Made by a program: the position numbers and the translations under genes. DNA of 22,486 nucleotides, taken from an uncultured Clostridia bacterium (lineage in GTDB: Bacteria > Bacillota > Clostridia > Christensenellales > Borkfalkiaceae). The notes under the pieces are model-generated. The model saw nothing but the letters and a program-made list of their open reading frames with translations. It was not told where the DNA came from and ran no database searches. Shown here in pieces: positions 13,518 to 21,600 of the stretch (the stretch's first letter is position 1; each line of letters opens with the position of its first letter). The stretch lies in NCBI GenBank assembly GCA_947632165.1, contig CANROI010000005.1, positions 1 through 22,486 of the forward strand, given 5' to 3'.

Positions 13518-15611
13518 ATGACACCGAATTACAGAGAATTCAAGACGATGATAGGGGGCAGGCAGGTCACTGTCGAATACGGGAAATACGCCGAACAGGC
13601 GAACGGCGCCTGCGTGGTGCGCTGCGGCGAAACGGCGGTCCTCGTCACCGTCTGCATGTCCGCGACGCCGCGGGAGGGCATGGATTTCTTCCCCCTGCAG
13701 GTCGACTATGAAGAGAAGATGTATGCCGTGGGCAAGATCCCGGGCGGCTTCAAGCGCAGGGAGGGCAGGGCGAGCGACAAAGCCATCCTCACTTCCCGCC
13801 TCATCGACCGTCCCCTCCGCCCGCTCTTCCCGAAGGGGCTCTTCAACGACGTGGTCGTCATCGCGACGGCGCTCTCCGTGGAGCCCGACGTCGCACCCGA
13901 ACCCCTCGCCATGATCGGTTCCTCCATCGCGCTCTCCATCTCCGATATCCCCTGGGCGGGGCCCACGGGCTCGGTCGTGGTCGGGCTCGTCGACGGGGAA
14001 TACGTCATCAACCCCGACGCCGAACAGCGCGAAAAGAGCACCATCCACCTCAACCTCGCGGGCATGAAGGGCGCGATCCTCATGATTGAGGCGGGCGCAA
14101 ACGAAGTCACGAACGACGAGATGGTCGGCGCGATCATGTTCGGCCAGCGCGAGATCGAGAAGATCTGCAAGTGGATCGAAGAGGAGATCGTCCCCGCGGT
14201 CGGCAAGCCCAAGCGCGAGATCGAACTCTATCACATTCCCGAAGAGCTCGACGCCGCGGTCCGCGGATTTGCCGCCGAAAAGATCGATTGGGCGATCGAG
14301 ACCTTCGACCGCGCGGAGCGCGAGGCGCGCCAGGCGCAGGTGGAGGAGGAGACGCTCGCCCACTTTGCGGAGATCTACCCCGAAAACCAGCGCGAGATCA
14401 AAGACAGCCTCTACTACCTCACCAAGGAGAAGGTGCGCGCGAAGATCTTCGACCTCGGCATCCGTCCGGACGGCAGAGGGCTCAAGGACATCCGCCCCAT
14501 CTGGTGTGAAAAGCACGTTCTGCCGCGCGTTCACGGTTCCGCGGTATTCACCCGCGGCCAGACCCAGACGCTCACGACCTGCACGCTCGACATGCTTGCC
14601 GCCGCGCAGAAACTCGAGGGCTTGGACGACGAGACCGAGAAGCGCTACATGCACCAATACAATTTCCCCGGCTACTGCACGGGCGAGGCGAAGGCTTTAA
14701 GGAGCCCCGGCCGCCGCGAGATCGGGCACGGCGCCCTTGCGGAGCGCGCGCTCATCCCCGTCATCCCCTCCAAAGAAGAGTTCCCCTATGCGATCAGAGT
14801 CGTCAACGACATTCTCTCTTCGAACGGCTCGAGCTCGATGGCTTCCGTCTGCGGCTCGACGATGGCGCTCATGGATGCGGGCGTGCCGATCAAGGCGCCC
14901 GTTGCGGGCGTCGCGATGGGGCTCATCAAGAACCAGGAGACGGGCGAATTTCGCGTGATGACCGATATCCAGGGGCTTGAAGACTTCCTCGGCGATATGG
15001 ACTTCAAGGTCGCAGGCACCACAAAGGGCATCACCGCGATCCAGATGGATATCAAGATCAAGGGCATTTCCGAGGAGATCATGCACACGGCGATCGAGCA
15101 GGCAAACGAGGGCAGGCAGTTCATTTTGGACAAGATGCTCGCCTGCATCCCCGAAGTGGCGCCCGAGCTCTCGAAGTATGCGCCCCGCATCATCTCCTTC
15201 ATGATCGATCCCGAGAAGATCGGCGACGTCGTGGGCAAGCAGGGCAAGGTCATCAATTCGATTATTGCGGAGACGGGCACCAAGATCGACATCGAAGACG
15301 ACGGCACGGTCTGCATCGCCTCCTACGGCGATCCCGAGAGCGCACAGCGCGCAAAGGCGATCATCGAGAGCATCGTGCATGAGCCCGAAGTCGGCGATAT
15401 GTTCATCGGCACGGTCGTGCGCATCAAGTCCGAGATGGGCGCCTGGGTCGAGTTCGCCCCCGGCAAAGATGGGATGATCCACATCTCCAAACTCTCCAAC
15501 CGCCGCGTGGAAAAGGTCGAGGATGTGCTCAACATCGGCGACACGGTGAAGGTGGAGATCATCAAGATCGGCGAGAAGGGCATCGATTTCAAGCTGCTTG
15601 GAAAAATGTAA
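13518..15611 (+). CDS. pnp: polyribonucleotide nucleotidyltransferase (PNPase)
   Basis: PNPase is a trimeric 3'-5' phosphorolytic exoribonuclease central to mRNA turnover. The 697 residues hold a first RNase PH domain (GETAVLVTVCMSATPREGMD; FKRREGRASDKAIL), a helical linker, the catalytic second RNase PH domain with the phosphate site SSNGSSSMASVCGSTMALMD (~435-454), PGRREIGHGALAERAL (~396-411), and the metal-binding acidic region from DMDFKVAG to IQMDIKIKG (~493-517), then KH (VVGKQGKVINSIIAETG, ~572-588) and S1 (GTVVRIKSEMGAWVEFAPGK, ~632-651) RNA-binding domains. Length is normal and all catalytic residues are present. AAGGAG (13498-13503) is 14 bases from the ATG, longer than usual; no better in-frame start is visible. 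After its stop comes a 13-bp perfect hairpin without a T-run. Confidence 0.98.
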   Translation: MTPNYREFKTMIGGRQVTVEYGKYAEQANGACVVRCGETAVLVTVCMSATPREGMDFFPLQVDYEEKMYAVGKIPGGFKRREGRASDKAILTSRLIDRPLRPLFPKGLFNDVVVIATALSVEPDVAPEPLAMIGSSIALSISDIPWAGPTGSVVVGLVDGEYVINPDAEQREKSTIHLNLAGMKGAILMIEAGANEVTNDEMVGAIMFGQREIEKICKWIEEEIVPAVGKPKREIELYHIPEELDAAVRGFAAEKIDWAIETFDRAEREARQAQVEEETLAHFAEIYPENQREIKDSLYYLTKEKVRAKIFDLGIRPDGRGLKDIRPIWCEKHVLPRVHGSAVFTRGQTQTLTTCTLDMLAAAQKLEGLDDETEKRYMHQYNFPGYCTGEAKALRSPGRREIGHGALAERALIPVIPSKEEFPYAIRVVNDILSSNGSSSMASVCGSTMALMDAGVPIKAPVAGVAMGLIKNQETGEFRVMTDIQGLEDFLGDMDFKVAGTTKGITAIQMDIKIKGISEEIMHTAIEQANEGRQFILDKMLACIPEVAPELSKYAPRIISFMIDPEKIGDVVGKQGKVINSIIAETGTKIDIEDDGTVCIASYGDPESAQRAKAIIESIVHEPEVGDMFIGTVVRIKSEMGAWVEFAPGKDGMIHISKLSNRRVEKVEDVLNIGDTVKVEIIKIGEKGIDFKLLGKM

Positions 15612-15644
15612 AAAGTGATTTCGAACAATTTTTTGCTCGTTCAT

Positions 15645-15673
15645 AGTGGCGCGCCGCTTCGCGGCGCGCCACT
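15645..15673. repeat. 13-bp perfect GC-rich palindrome after pnp
   Basis: AGTGGCGCGCCGC (15645-15657) and GCGGCGCGCCACT (15661-15673) are perfect inverted arms around TTC. The stem lies 33 bases after the pnp stop. No T-run follows on either strand, so it is more like a 3'-end stabiliser or repeat unit than a terminator. Confidence 0.75.
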
Positions 15674-15705
15674 GCTAAGTAGTTCACGAAATTCTTTGCT
15701 CAAGT

Positions 15706-15776
15706 TCACGCGATTGCTTGCTCGCTTGTGGCTTGCCGCAAGCGGCGCGCGTGCGCGTCGTAAGCAATCGCCGTGA
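15706..15776. repeat. 71-base imperfect inverted repeat, miniature-element-like
   Basis: TCACGCGATTGCTT (15706-15719) pairs with AAGCAATCG-C-CGTGA (15762-15776), 14 pairs with a single bulged C. The interior holds CGCTTG/CAAGCG. The left arm is also part of a 22-base imperfect direct repeat starting GTTCACG (15682 and 15704). Confidence 0.6.
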
Positions 15777-15836
15777 GGAAAAGTGCTCTTGCGCCATGAC
15801 TTGCTTGACCCTCTCGTTCGTTTCATCGGACAGTAA

Positions 15837-15894
15837 GGCAAAAGGGTTTGCCAAATTGTGTGCGCTTATGGAAAAGCGTGGTTTTCCAACGCGC
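15837..15894. repeat. two adjacent small palindromes
   Basis: GGCAAA (15837-15842)/TTTGCC (15847-15852) around AGGG is followed by GCGC-TTA-TGGAAAA (15862-15875)/TTTTCCA-AC-GCGC (15882-15894) around GCGTGG. Both are perfect in their core arms. They look like parts of the same repeat-rich block. Confidence 0.5.
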
Positions 15895-15916
15895 AGTGAT
15901 TTGTGGAAGCGCGCGA

Positions 15917-16038
15917 GCGTTCTAAATTTGTCATGGTGAGCCGCCGCGCAGCGGCGTGTCGAATCCATCGCCGCAGCATTAAAAATAAAAACAAGGCGAT
16001 GGTTCGACTTCGCTCACCATGACATAATTTTAGAACGC
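15917..16038. repeat. 122-base long inverted repeat, candidate MITE or dispersed repeat
   Basis: The left arm GCGTTCTAAATTTGTCATGG-TGAGC (15917-15941) is nearly the reverse complement of the right arm 16012-16038, apart from a 2-base gap and one mismatch. Inside it, GTCGAATCCATCGCC (15958-15972) pairs with GGCGATGGTTCGAC (15995-16008), one base different. A further CGCCGC-GCA-GCGGCG hairpin (15942-15956) sits in the left half, and the central loop is AT-rich. The arm words CATGGTGAGC and GTCGAACCATC resemble intergenic dispersed repeats I recall from many bacterial genomes. No transposase gene and no target-site duplication were seen. Confidence 0.6.
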
Positions 16039-16051
16039 CTGTCTGTTTACC

Positions 16052-16146
16052 GTCATACCGACGACCAAGCGAAGCGCGGGAGGAGCGTATCCCCTTGTCC
16101 AATAACGACCGAGGGGATTCTCTCTCCCTTCGGGCTCGGAATGACA
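16052..16146. repeat. 95-base inverted repeat ending in GTCAT/ATGAC
   Basis: GTCATACCGA (16052-16061) and TCGGAATGAC (16136-16145) are inverted ends with one mismatch. ATCCCCT (16089-16095) and AGGGGAT (16112-16118) form a perfect inner stem. The end words GTCATNCCGA and CGGAATGAC are characteristic of widespread intergenic repeats; this copy is not shown here to be mobile. Confidence 0.55.
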
Positions 16147-16176
16147 GAAAAGGCACAGGCGGGGTCACTTTGGGGC

Positions 16177-16225
16177 CTCGAATGACAGGGAAGCAGAAAG
16201 GCATTCTCATTGTGTCATGCCGAGC
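16177..16225. repeat. partial copies of the GTCAT/ATGAC repeat end
   Basis: CTCGAATGACAG (16177-16188) repeats, less one G, the CTCGGAATGACAG end at 16135-16147. GTCATGCCGAGC (16214-16225) is the same end in opposite orientation. Together they look like a second, shortened unit directly after the first. Confidence 0.5.
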
Positions 16226-16251
16226 CGCGCGGAACGCGCGTCATAAAATCG

Positions 16252-16285
16252 AAAAAACCGTCCCGCCGCGAAAGCGGCGGGACGG
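16252..16285 (-). terminator. intrinsic terminator of mazF
   Basis: CCGTCCCGCCGC (16258-16269) and GCGGCGGGACGG (16274-16285) form a perfect 12-bp stem with a tetraloop. Read on the minus strand, six T (complement of 16252-16257) follow at once. The stem starts 7 bases after the mazF stop. Confidence 0.9.
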
Positions 16286-16291
16286 ACCTTT

Positions 16292-16651
16292 TCAGGAGCG
16301 GTTTTCACGGTCGGCAAATCCCAAGCTGATGAGGATGGCGCGGTTGACGCGCGACATGGTCGCAGCCGGAAGTTCTCCGATGCGTGACATCAGCCGCCTT
16401 TTGTCGATCGTGCGGATCTGTTCGAGCAGGATCACCGAATCTTTGGCAAGCCCGAACGCCTGCGGCAATTCGATGTGGGTGGGCAGCCGCGCCTTGTGGA
16501 TCTTGCTTGTGACGGCGGCCGCGATCACGGTGGGGGAATATTTATTGCCCGTATCGTTCTGCACGACGAGCACAGGACGCACGCCGCCCTGCTCGCTCCC
16601 CACCACGGGGGAGAGATCGGCGTAATAGAGTTCTCCGCGTTTCACATTCAT
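16292..16651 (-). CDS. mazF: MazF/PemK-family endoribonuclease toxin, no visible antitoxin
   Basis: The 119-residue protein matches the EndoA/NdoA branch of MazF toxins of Bacillota, which cut mRNA at short specific sites and are held in check by a MazE-like antitoxin. Seen: VKRGELYYADLSPVVGSEQG (3-22), including the conserved RG...DL...GSEQGG segment; RPVLVVQND (25-33); the VIAAAVTSKIHKARLPTHIE region with the conserved Thr-Ser; and KDSVILLEQIRTIDKRRL (70-87). Length is normal and the fold looks intact. The site AGAAGGTG (16656-16663, minus strand) sits 4 bases from the ATG. Upstream on the same strand there is no small antitoxin gene; the next gene, plsX, is divergent. In Bacillus the antitoxin lies directly upstream. 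A partner elsewhere, or a housekeeping role, is possible. Confidence 0.93.
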   Translation of the reverse strand: MNVKRGELYYADLSPVVGSEQGGVRPVLVVQNDTGNKYSPTVIAAAVTSKIHKARLPTHIELPQAFGLAKDSVILLEQIRTIDKRRLMSRIGELPAATMSRVNRAILISLGFADRENRS

Positions 16652-16777
16652 ACGGCACCTTCTTTCGTGAGCAAATCGGATTTCCCTCGTTACTATTCTA
16701 TGTAGCGCCGGAATTTTTTGCCCACGCCTCCTCAGTTTCGACCAACCGTCCCCGAAATATACCTGCCACGGGGCGGC

Positions 16778-16798
16778 GCGGCGCGGCCGCTTTTTTTT
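16778..16798 (+). terminator. hairpin plus eight T on the + strand, no matching gene
   Basis: GCGGC (16778-16782), GCG, GCCGC (16786-16790) forms a short stem followed directly by TTTTTTTT (16791-16798). It lies upstream of the plsX promoter and downstream of no + strand gene for over 1 kb. It may stop transcripts reading through or running antisense to mazF, or mark the end of a small RNA. Confidence 0.45.
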
Positions 16799-16818
16799 GC
16801 GGAATGGCGTTTATTTAT

Positions 16819-16847
16819 TTGTCTTTTGCCCGAAAAAATGGTATACT
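16819..16847 (+). promoter_or_regulatory. extended -10 promoter for plsX-rnc-smc
   Basis: TTGTCT (16819-16824) and TATACT (16842-16847) are 17 bases apart, and TG at 16839-16840 gives TGGTATACT, an extended -10. Flanks are AT-rich. A start near 16854 leaves an ~80-base leader before plsX. No known fatty-acid regulator site was recognised. Confidence 0.8.
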
Positions 16848-16935
16848 GAATGCGTATAAATTTGTCTTGCGCCGAATTTTCGCCGCGATGCGGAGATCCG
16901 GCACAAAATCCAATGCAAGAAACAGGGAGATGCCC

Positions 16936-17955
16936 ATGCTGAAGATCGTCGTAGACGCGATGGGGGGCGACTATGCGCCCAAAGAGATCGTCAAGGGCGC
17001 GGTCGACGCGCTCAACCAAAGAGAGGATTTTTCGGTCATTCTGACCGGGAACGAGAGCGCGATCAAGGAGGAGCTGTTAAAGCACAAGTGCGACCGCTCC
17101 CGCGTGGAGGTCGTGCATTGCAGCGAGGTGATCACGAACGACGATGTGCCCACGAGCGCGATCCGCTCCAAGCGGGATAGTTCGCTCGTCGTGGGGCTCA
17201 AACGGCTCAAAGAGGATGAGGAAGTGGGCGGATTCGTCTCCGCCGGCTCCACGGGCGCCGTCCTGACGGGCGGTGTGATGCTGATCGGGCGGATCAAGGG
17301 AGTGCTCCGTCCCGCCCTCTGCCCCGGGATCCCCAACGCGCGCGGTTCCTGCACCCTTCTGTGCGACTGCGGCGCGAACGCCGAATGCAAGCCCGCCTAT
17401 CTCGCGCAGTTCGGCGTGATGGCGGACGCCTATGCGCGCGCCGCGTTCGGGATCGAGCATCCGCGCGTCGGGCTTCTGACGAACGGCACCGAGGAGCACA
17501 AGGGCGATACGCTCCACCAGGAGGCGCATGCCCTGCTCAAGCAGGTCAAGGGGATCGACTTCGTCGGCAACATCGAGGGGCGGGACATCATGTTCGGCGA
17601 CGTGGACGTCGCCGTCTCGGACGGCTTCTCGGGAAACATCGCCCTGAAGGCGATCGAGGGCTGCGGGAAGACCGTTTCCGCCGTCCTGAAACAGGAATTC
17701 AAGCGCAATTTAGGCTCCAAGATGGCCTATCTGTGCGCAAAAAAGCAGATCAACAGGCTGCGCGATATGCTCGACTACGCCAAAGTGGGCGGATCGATCT
17801 TTTTGGGGCTTAAAAAGGTGGTCGTAAAATCGCACGGCAGCTCCAAGGCGAGTTCGATCGCGCCCTCCGTGCTGCAGGCGGTAGACGCCTACCGGAACGA
17901 CCTGATCGGTACGATCGAGCGGATGCTCGGCGGCCTCGGAGAGGCAGATGAATAA
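16936..17955 (+). CDS. plsX: phosphate acyltransferase PlsX
   Basis: PlsX converts acyl-ACP to acyl-phosphate, the acyl donor used by PlsY in phospholipid synthesis; it is a peripheral membrane enzyme. The 339 residues show the family start LKIVVDAMGGDYAPKEIVKG (2-21), then SAGSTGAVLTGGVMLIGRIK (~102-121), RPALCPGIPN, LLCDCGANAECKP, FGVMADAYARAAFGIEHPRV with GLLTNGTEEHKGD, NIEGRDIMFGDVDVAVSDGF and SGNIALKAIEG. The length is typical (~330-340). The ATG at 16936 is chosen because AGGGAG (16924-16929) lies 6 bases upstream; the ATG at 16930 would touch that site, and longer in-frame starts add unrelated residues. It overlaps rnc by 8 bases. No acpP gene follows, and no rpmF or fab gene is beside it. 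Confidence 0.97.
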   Translation: MLKIVVDAMGGDYAPKEIVKGAVDALNQREDFSVILTGNESAIKEELLKHKCDRSRVEVVHCSEVITNDDVPTSAIRSKRDSSLVVGLKRLKEDEEVGGFVSAGSTGAVLTGGVMLIGRIKGVLRPALCPGIPNARGSCTLLCDCGANAECKPAYLAQFGVMADAYARAAFGIEHPRVGLLTNGTEEHKGDTLHQEAHALLKQVKGIDFVGNIEGRDIMFGDVDVAVSDGFSGNIALKAIEGCGKTVSAVLKQEFKRNLGSKMAYLCAKKQINRLRDMLDYAKVGGSIFLGLKKVVVKSHGSSKASSIAPSVLQAVDAYRNDLIGTIERMLGGLGEADE

Positions 17956-18607
17956 CGGCGAAACCTTTTCCGACGAAATGCTCTCGGCGGCGGAGGAGGC
18001 GATCGGCTACTCCTTCTCCGACAGGGCGCTTCTGCAGCTCTCTTTGACCCACAAGAGCTATTCGAATGCATTCGGGGGCGGAGACAACGAGCGGCTCGAG
18101 TTTTTGGGCGACGCCGTGCTCGAGCTCATCGTGACAGAATCGCTCTACCGGAACACCCGTTCGGACGAGGGCAAGCTCACCGAACTGAGGCAGCAGTACG
18201 TCTCGCAGCAGGCGCTCGAGGCGGCGTGCGACAGGGCCGGTCTGAAGCGGTTTATGCGCTATTCGGGCGGCAAGGAGAACGTCGGCGGCAAGACGGCGAG
18301 CAACCTCTTCGAGGCAGTCCTCGGCGGGATCTATCTCGACGGCGGGCTGAACGCCGCGCGGGCATTTTTGGCGCGCTTCCTCGCCTTTACCGAGGCGCAG
18401 AACTATATCTCCCGTCTGCAGGAATATGTGCAGGAGCGCACGCGTTCGCTGCCGAGTTATTCCCGTCCCGTGCAGGAGGACGGTGGCTTCCGCGTGCAGG
18501 TGAGTGCGCTCGGCAAGCGCGCCGAAGGCAGAGGCAAGAACATCCGGGCGGCGGAGCAAGCGGCTGCCGCCTCCCTTCTCGAAAAATTAACGGAGCGTAA
18601 GGCATGA
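17948..18607 (+). CDS. rnc: ribonuclease III
   Basis: RNase III cuts double-stranded RNA, including rRNA precursors and structured mRNA leaders. The 219-residue protein has the signature NERLEFLGDAVLEL (47-60) with Glu48, Glu51 and Asp55, then TELRQQYVSQQALEAACDRA, the second metal-binding segment NLFEAVLGGIYLDGG (119-133) with Glu122, and a C-terminal double-stranded RNA-binding domain (~155-219) with RVQVSALGKRAEGRGKNIRA and AEQAAAASLLEKL. The residue that is Asp114 in E. coli appears to be Asn119 here, judged by the spacing of three residues to Glu122. The start overlaps the plsX stop by 8 bases with GGAGAGG just upstream, and the stop overlaps smc by 4 bases. The rnc-smc-ftsY order is conserved in Bacillota. 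Confidence 0.96.
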   Translation: MNNGETFSDEMLSAAEEAIGYSFSDRALLQLSLTHKSYSNAFGGGDNERLEFLGDAVLELIVTESLYRNTRSDEGKLTELRQQYVSQQALEAACDRAGLKRFMRYSGGKENVGGKTASNLFEAVLGGIYLDGGLNAARAFLARFLAFTEAQNYISRLQEYVQERTRSLPSYSRPVQEDGGFRVQVSALGKRAEGRGKNIRAAEQAAAASLLEKLTERKA

Positions 18608-21600
18608 ATTTTAAGGAAATACAGCTCGCGGGATTCAAATCGTTTGCGGACAAGACCTCGATCAAATTCGACGACGGCGTTACCTGCATCGTCGGACCGA
18701 ACGGCTGCGGCAAGAGCAACGTTGCCGACGCCGTGCGCTGGGTGCTCGGCGAGCAGTCGGCAAAGACGCTCCGCGGCTCCAACATGCAGGACGTCATCTT
18801 CAGCGGCACGCAGGAGCGCCGCGCGCTCTCTTACTGCGAAGTCACCCTTATCTTCGACAACACGAACCGCATGTTCGACATCGAGTACGACGAGGTCGCC
18901 ATGACCCGCCGTCTCTACCGCTCGGGCGAGAGCGAATATCTCCTCAACAAGCAGCCCTGCCGCCTCAAGGACATCGTCGCCCTGCTGCACGGCGTGGGCA
19001 TCGGCAAAGAGGGGTATTCCATCATCGGGCAGGGCAAGGTCGAACAGATCATGAACGCCAAGCCCGAAGACCGCCGCGCGATCTTCGAAGAGGCGACGGG
19101 CGTCATGCAGTTCAAGACGAAGAAGGGCGAGATCGAGCGCAAGCTCGAGAACGCGAAGGACAATCTCACCGTGTTCGTCCAGCGCATGGACGAGGCGGAA
19201 AAACAGCTCAAACCCCTCGAAAAGCAGGCGGAAACGGCGAAGAAGTACCGCGAATACTCCTCCGATCTCAAATACGAAGAAGTCAACACCTATCTTGCCC
19301 GCTGCGAAAATTTCGAGCACGAAACGGCGAAGCACCGCACGCGCATCGCGGAAGCGGAGGCGCGCCTCTCCGTCGTGGAGGGGGAACTTTCCGAGGTGGA
19401 CGAAAAGGAGCTCTCCGCGCGGGAGAGCGCCGCGACGCAGGACGAAGAACTGCGCACCCTCAACGAAAAACTGCGGGTATTCGAAGTCGGGCTCGAACAC
19501 AAGAGCGGCGAAGCGCGGCTGATCGGCGAGCGGATCGCGGCATATAAGCGCCAGCTCGCCGCCGCGGCGGAGACGGTGGAATTTTCCCTGCGCCGCACCA
19601 AGGACATCGACGTCCTCTCCGCACAGAGTGAAAAGAAGCGGGACGAGGCGCAGAAGCGGGCGCTCGGCGCCGAAAAGCGGAGCGCGGAGCTCTCCCGCAA
19701 GTTGCAGGAGGCGGACGAGCGGCTCTTGCGCTACGAACAGATCTCGGACGAGAAGCGGGCCAGCGAGCTCACCTCGGTCGAGAATTTGGCGGACGTCCGC
19801 GCCAATGTGGGCAGCCTCTCCGCGCAGAAGACGGCCGCGAGCGAGCGCATCGACGAGGTGCGTGCCGCGATTGCCAAGACGGAGGCGCGCAAGGCGGAAT
19901 ATTCCGCCCAGCTCGAGGCCTGCCGCGCGTCCAAGCGCGAGAAGGAGGAATTCCTCGATTCCAAGCCCGCAAAAGAGGAGGAGTTGCAGGAGAACCTCAA
20001 AGAGCTGCTGCGCGCCGGGCAGCGCCTGTCGCAGGAACTCATCGACTGCAAAACGTCTGTTGCGAACCTCACGAACAACCTCGAGCTCTACCGCAACCTC
20101 AAGAACCGGTTCGACGGCTACCGTGATTCGGTGCGCAATCTCCAGCTCACCGCCAAAAAAGATCCCGCGCTCGGCAGCCGCATCAAGGGCGCCATTGCGG
20201 ACATCGTGTCCACCGAACAGCGCTTCGAAGTGGCGATCGAGACGGCGTTCGGCGGCGCCATGCAGAACCTCGTCACGGCGACGGCGGACGACGCCCGCTA
20301 TCTCATAGAATATCTGAAGCGGACGGGCGGCGGGATCGTCACTTTTCTGCCCGTCGACGCGATGCGGCCGCACGCGAACAGCGGCGAGATCCACCGCGCA
20401 CTGCACGAAAAGGGTGCGCTCGGTCTCGCCGACGAACTCGTGAAGTACGACGCATATTACGACAACGTCATCAAAAATCTGCTCGGAAATACATTGGTCT
20501 GCGATACAATCGCGAACGCGACGGCGGTCGCCAAGAAATATCCCCGCACCTTCCGCATTGTGACCCTCGACGGCGACATCATCGCGACGAGCGGCGCCAT
20601 GACGGGCGGCAGCAAGCGCCGCGAGAGCGGAAACCTGCTCGCGGGCGAACGGCACATCAAGGAATGCGAAGAGGGGATCGCAAAGAAGGAGGCGACGGCG
20701 CTCAAGCTGCAGGCCGCGATCGAGCGCAGCGAGCAGGAGCGCGAAGAGACGGAGGCGGAGATCGAGCGCTTCCGCGTGAAGGTGCAGGAGGAGACCGCGA
20801 ACTTTGCCGCGCTCGCCCAGAAGGAGATCGCGCTGAGCGATCTCATCGCGGACGCCGAGCGGGACCGCGCCGAATATACCGCCCTTCTCGAGACCCTCGA
20901 AAAGCGGGTGGGCGATCTCGAGAGCGAGGTGCTCTCCTCCGCCGAGAGCGAGGGGATCCTCAACAAGATCCGTTCCGAGGCGGCTGCCGAAGCGGCCGCG
21001 CGGCAGGCGGAGAGCGGCAAACTCAGGGAGGAGCGGGATAAGCTCCGCGAAGAATTGCAGTCCCTGCGCGTGGAGAGCGCGACGCTCGCCTCGGCGCGGC
21101 AGGCTGAGGAGGAGGCCCTCCGCCGCCTCGAAGAGGAGAAGCAGCAGCTCCTCGCGAAGGTGGACGAGACGCACGTCGAGATCACCCGCACCGAGACGCT
21201 CATCAAACAGCTCAAGCAGGACGAGGAGAAAGTTGCCCTCACCGACGAAGAGCAGAAGGCCGTCGCCTCCATCCGTGCAAACATCGCGCGCGTGGAGAGC
21301 GAAAAGCGGGAGACCGCGGAGCGCCAGACCGAGCTCTCGGACGGCAAGCGCTCGCTGCTCGCCGAGCAGCAGAATTTAGGCGACAAAAAGCACGAGAGCG
21401 AGCTCGAGATCTCCAAGGCGGAGGTCAGCCTCGAGAACATGAAGCAGCGCATCGAGGAGGCATACGGGCTTACATATGAGACGGCGTGCACCCTCCGCGA
21501 CGAACATTACGATCTCTCGCAGTCCTACAACAACATCAATTCCCTCCGCCGCAAGATCGCGGCGCTCGGGCCTGTCAACCAGAACGCGGAGGAGGATTAC

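Larger units (their letters stand above)
15612..16251 (+). other. gene-free, palindrome-rich intergenic island
   Basis: No reading frame here looks like a real protein, and none has a convincing ribosome binding site. The stretch is filled by the inverted repeats listed separately. Local base use differs from the flanking genes, with AT-rich pieces (for example 15973-15994) among GC-rich hairpins. It lies between the 3' ends of convergent pnp (+) and mazF (-), where insertions are least harmful. Confidence 0.7.

Noticed and set aside
15684..16210. Frames of 94 and 114 codons on the minus strand and 73 codons on the plus strand within the repeat island
   Set aside because: They run across the inverted repeats, have poor start signals and residue content typical of translated dispersed repeats.
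16804..16935. Upstream in-frame starts for plsX
   Set aside because: They precede or overlap the promoter and leader; AGGGAG fits only the ATG at 16936.
16732..17019. A 95-codon minus-strand frame upstream of mazF, considered as an antitoxin
   Set aside because: It runs antisense into plsX, ends over 80 bases from mazF, and lacks any DNA-binding or MazE-like pattern.
18457..21174. A 905-codon open frame on the minus strand opposite smc
   Set aside because: It mirrors the coiled-coil codons of smc and has no family resemblance.
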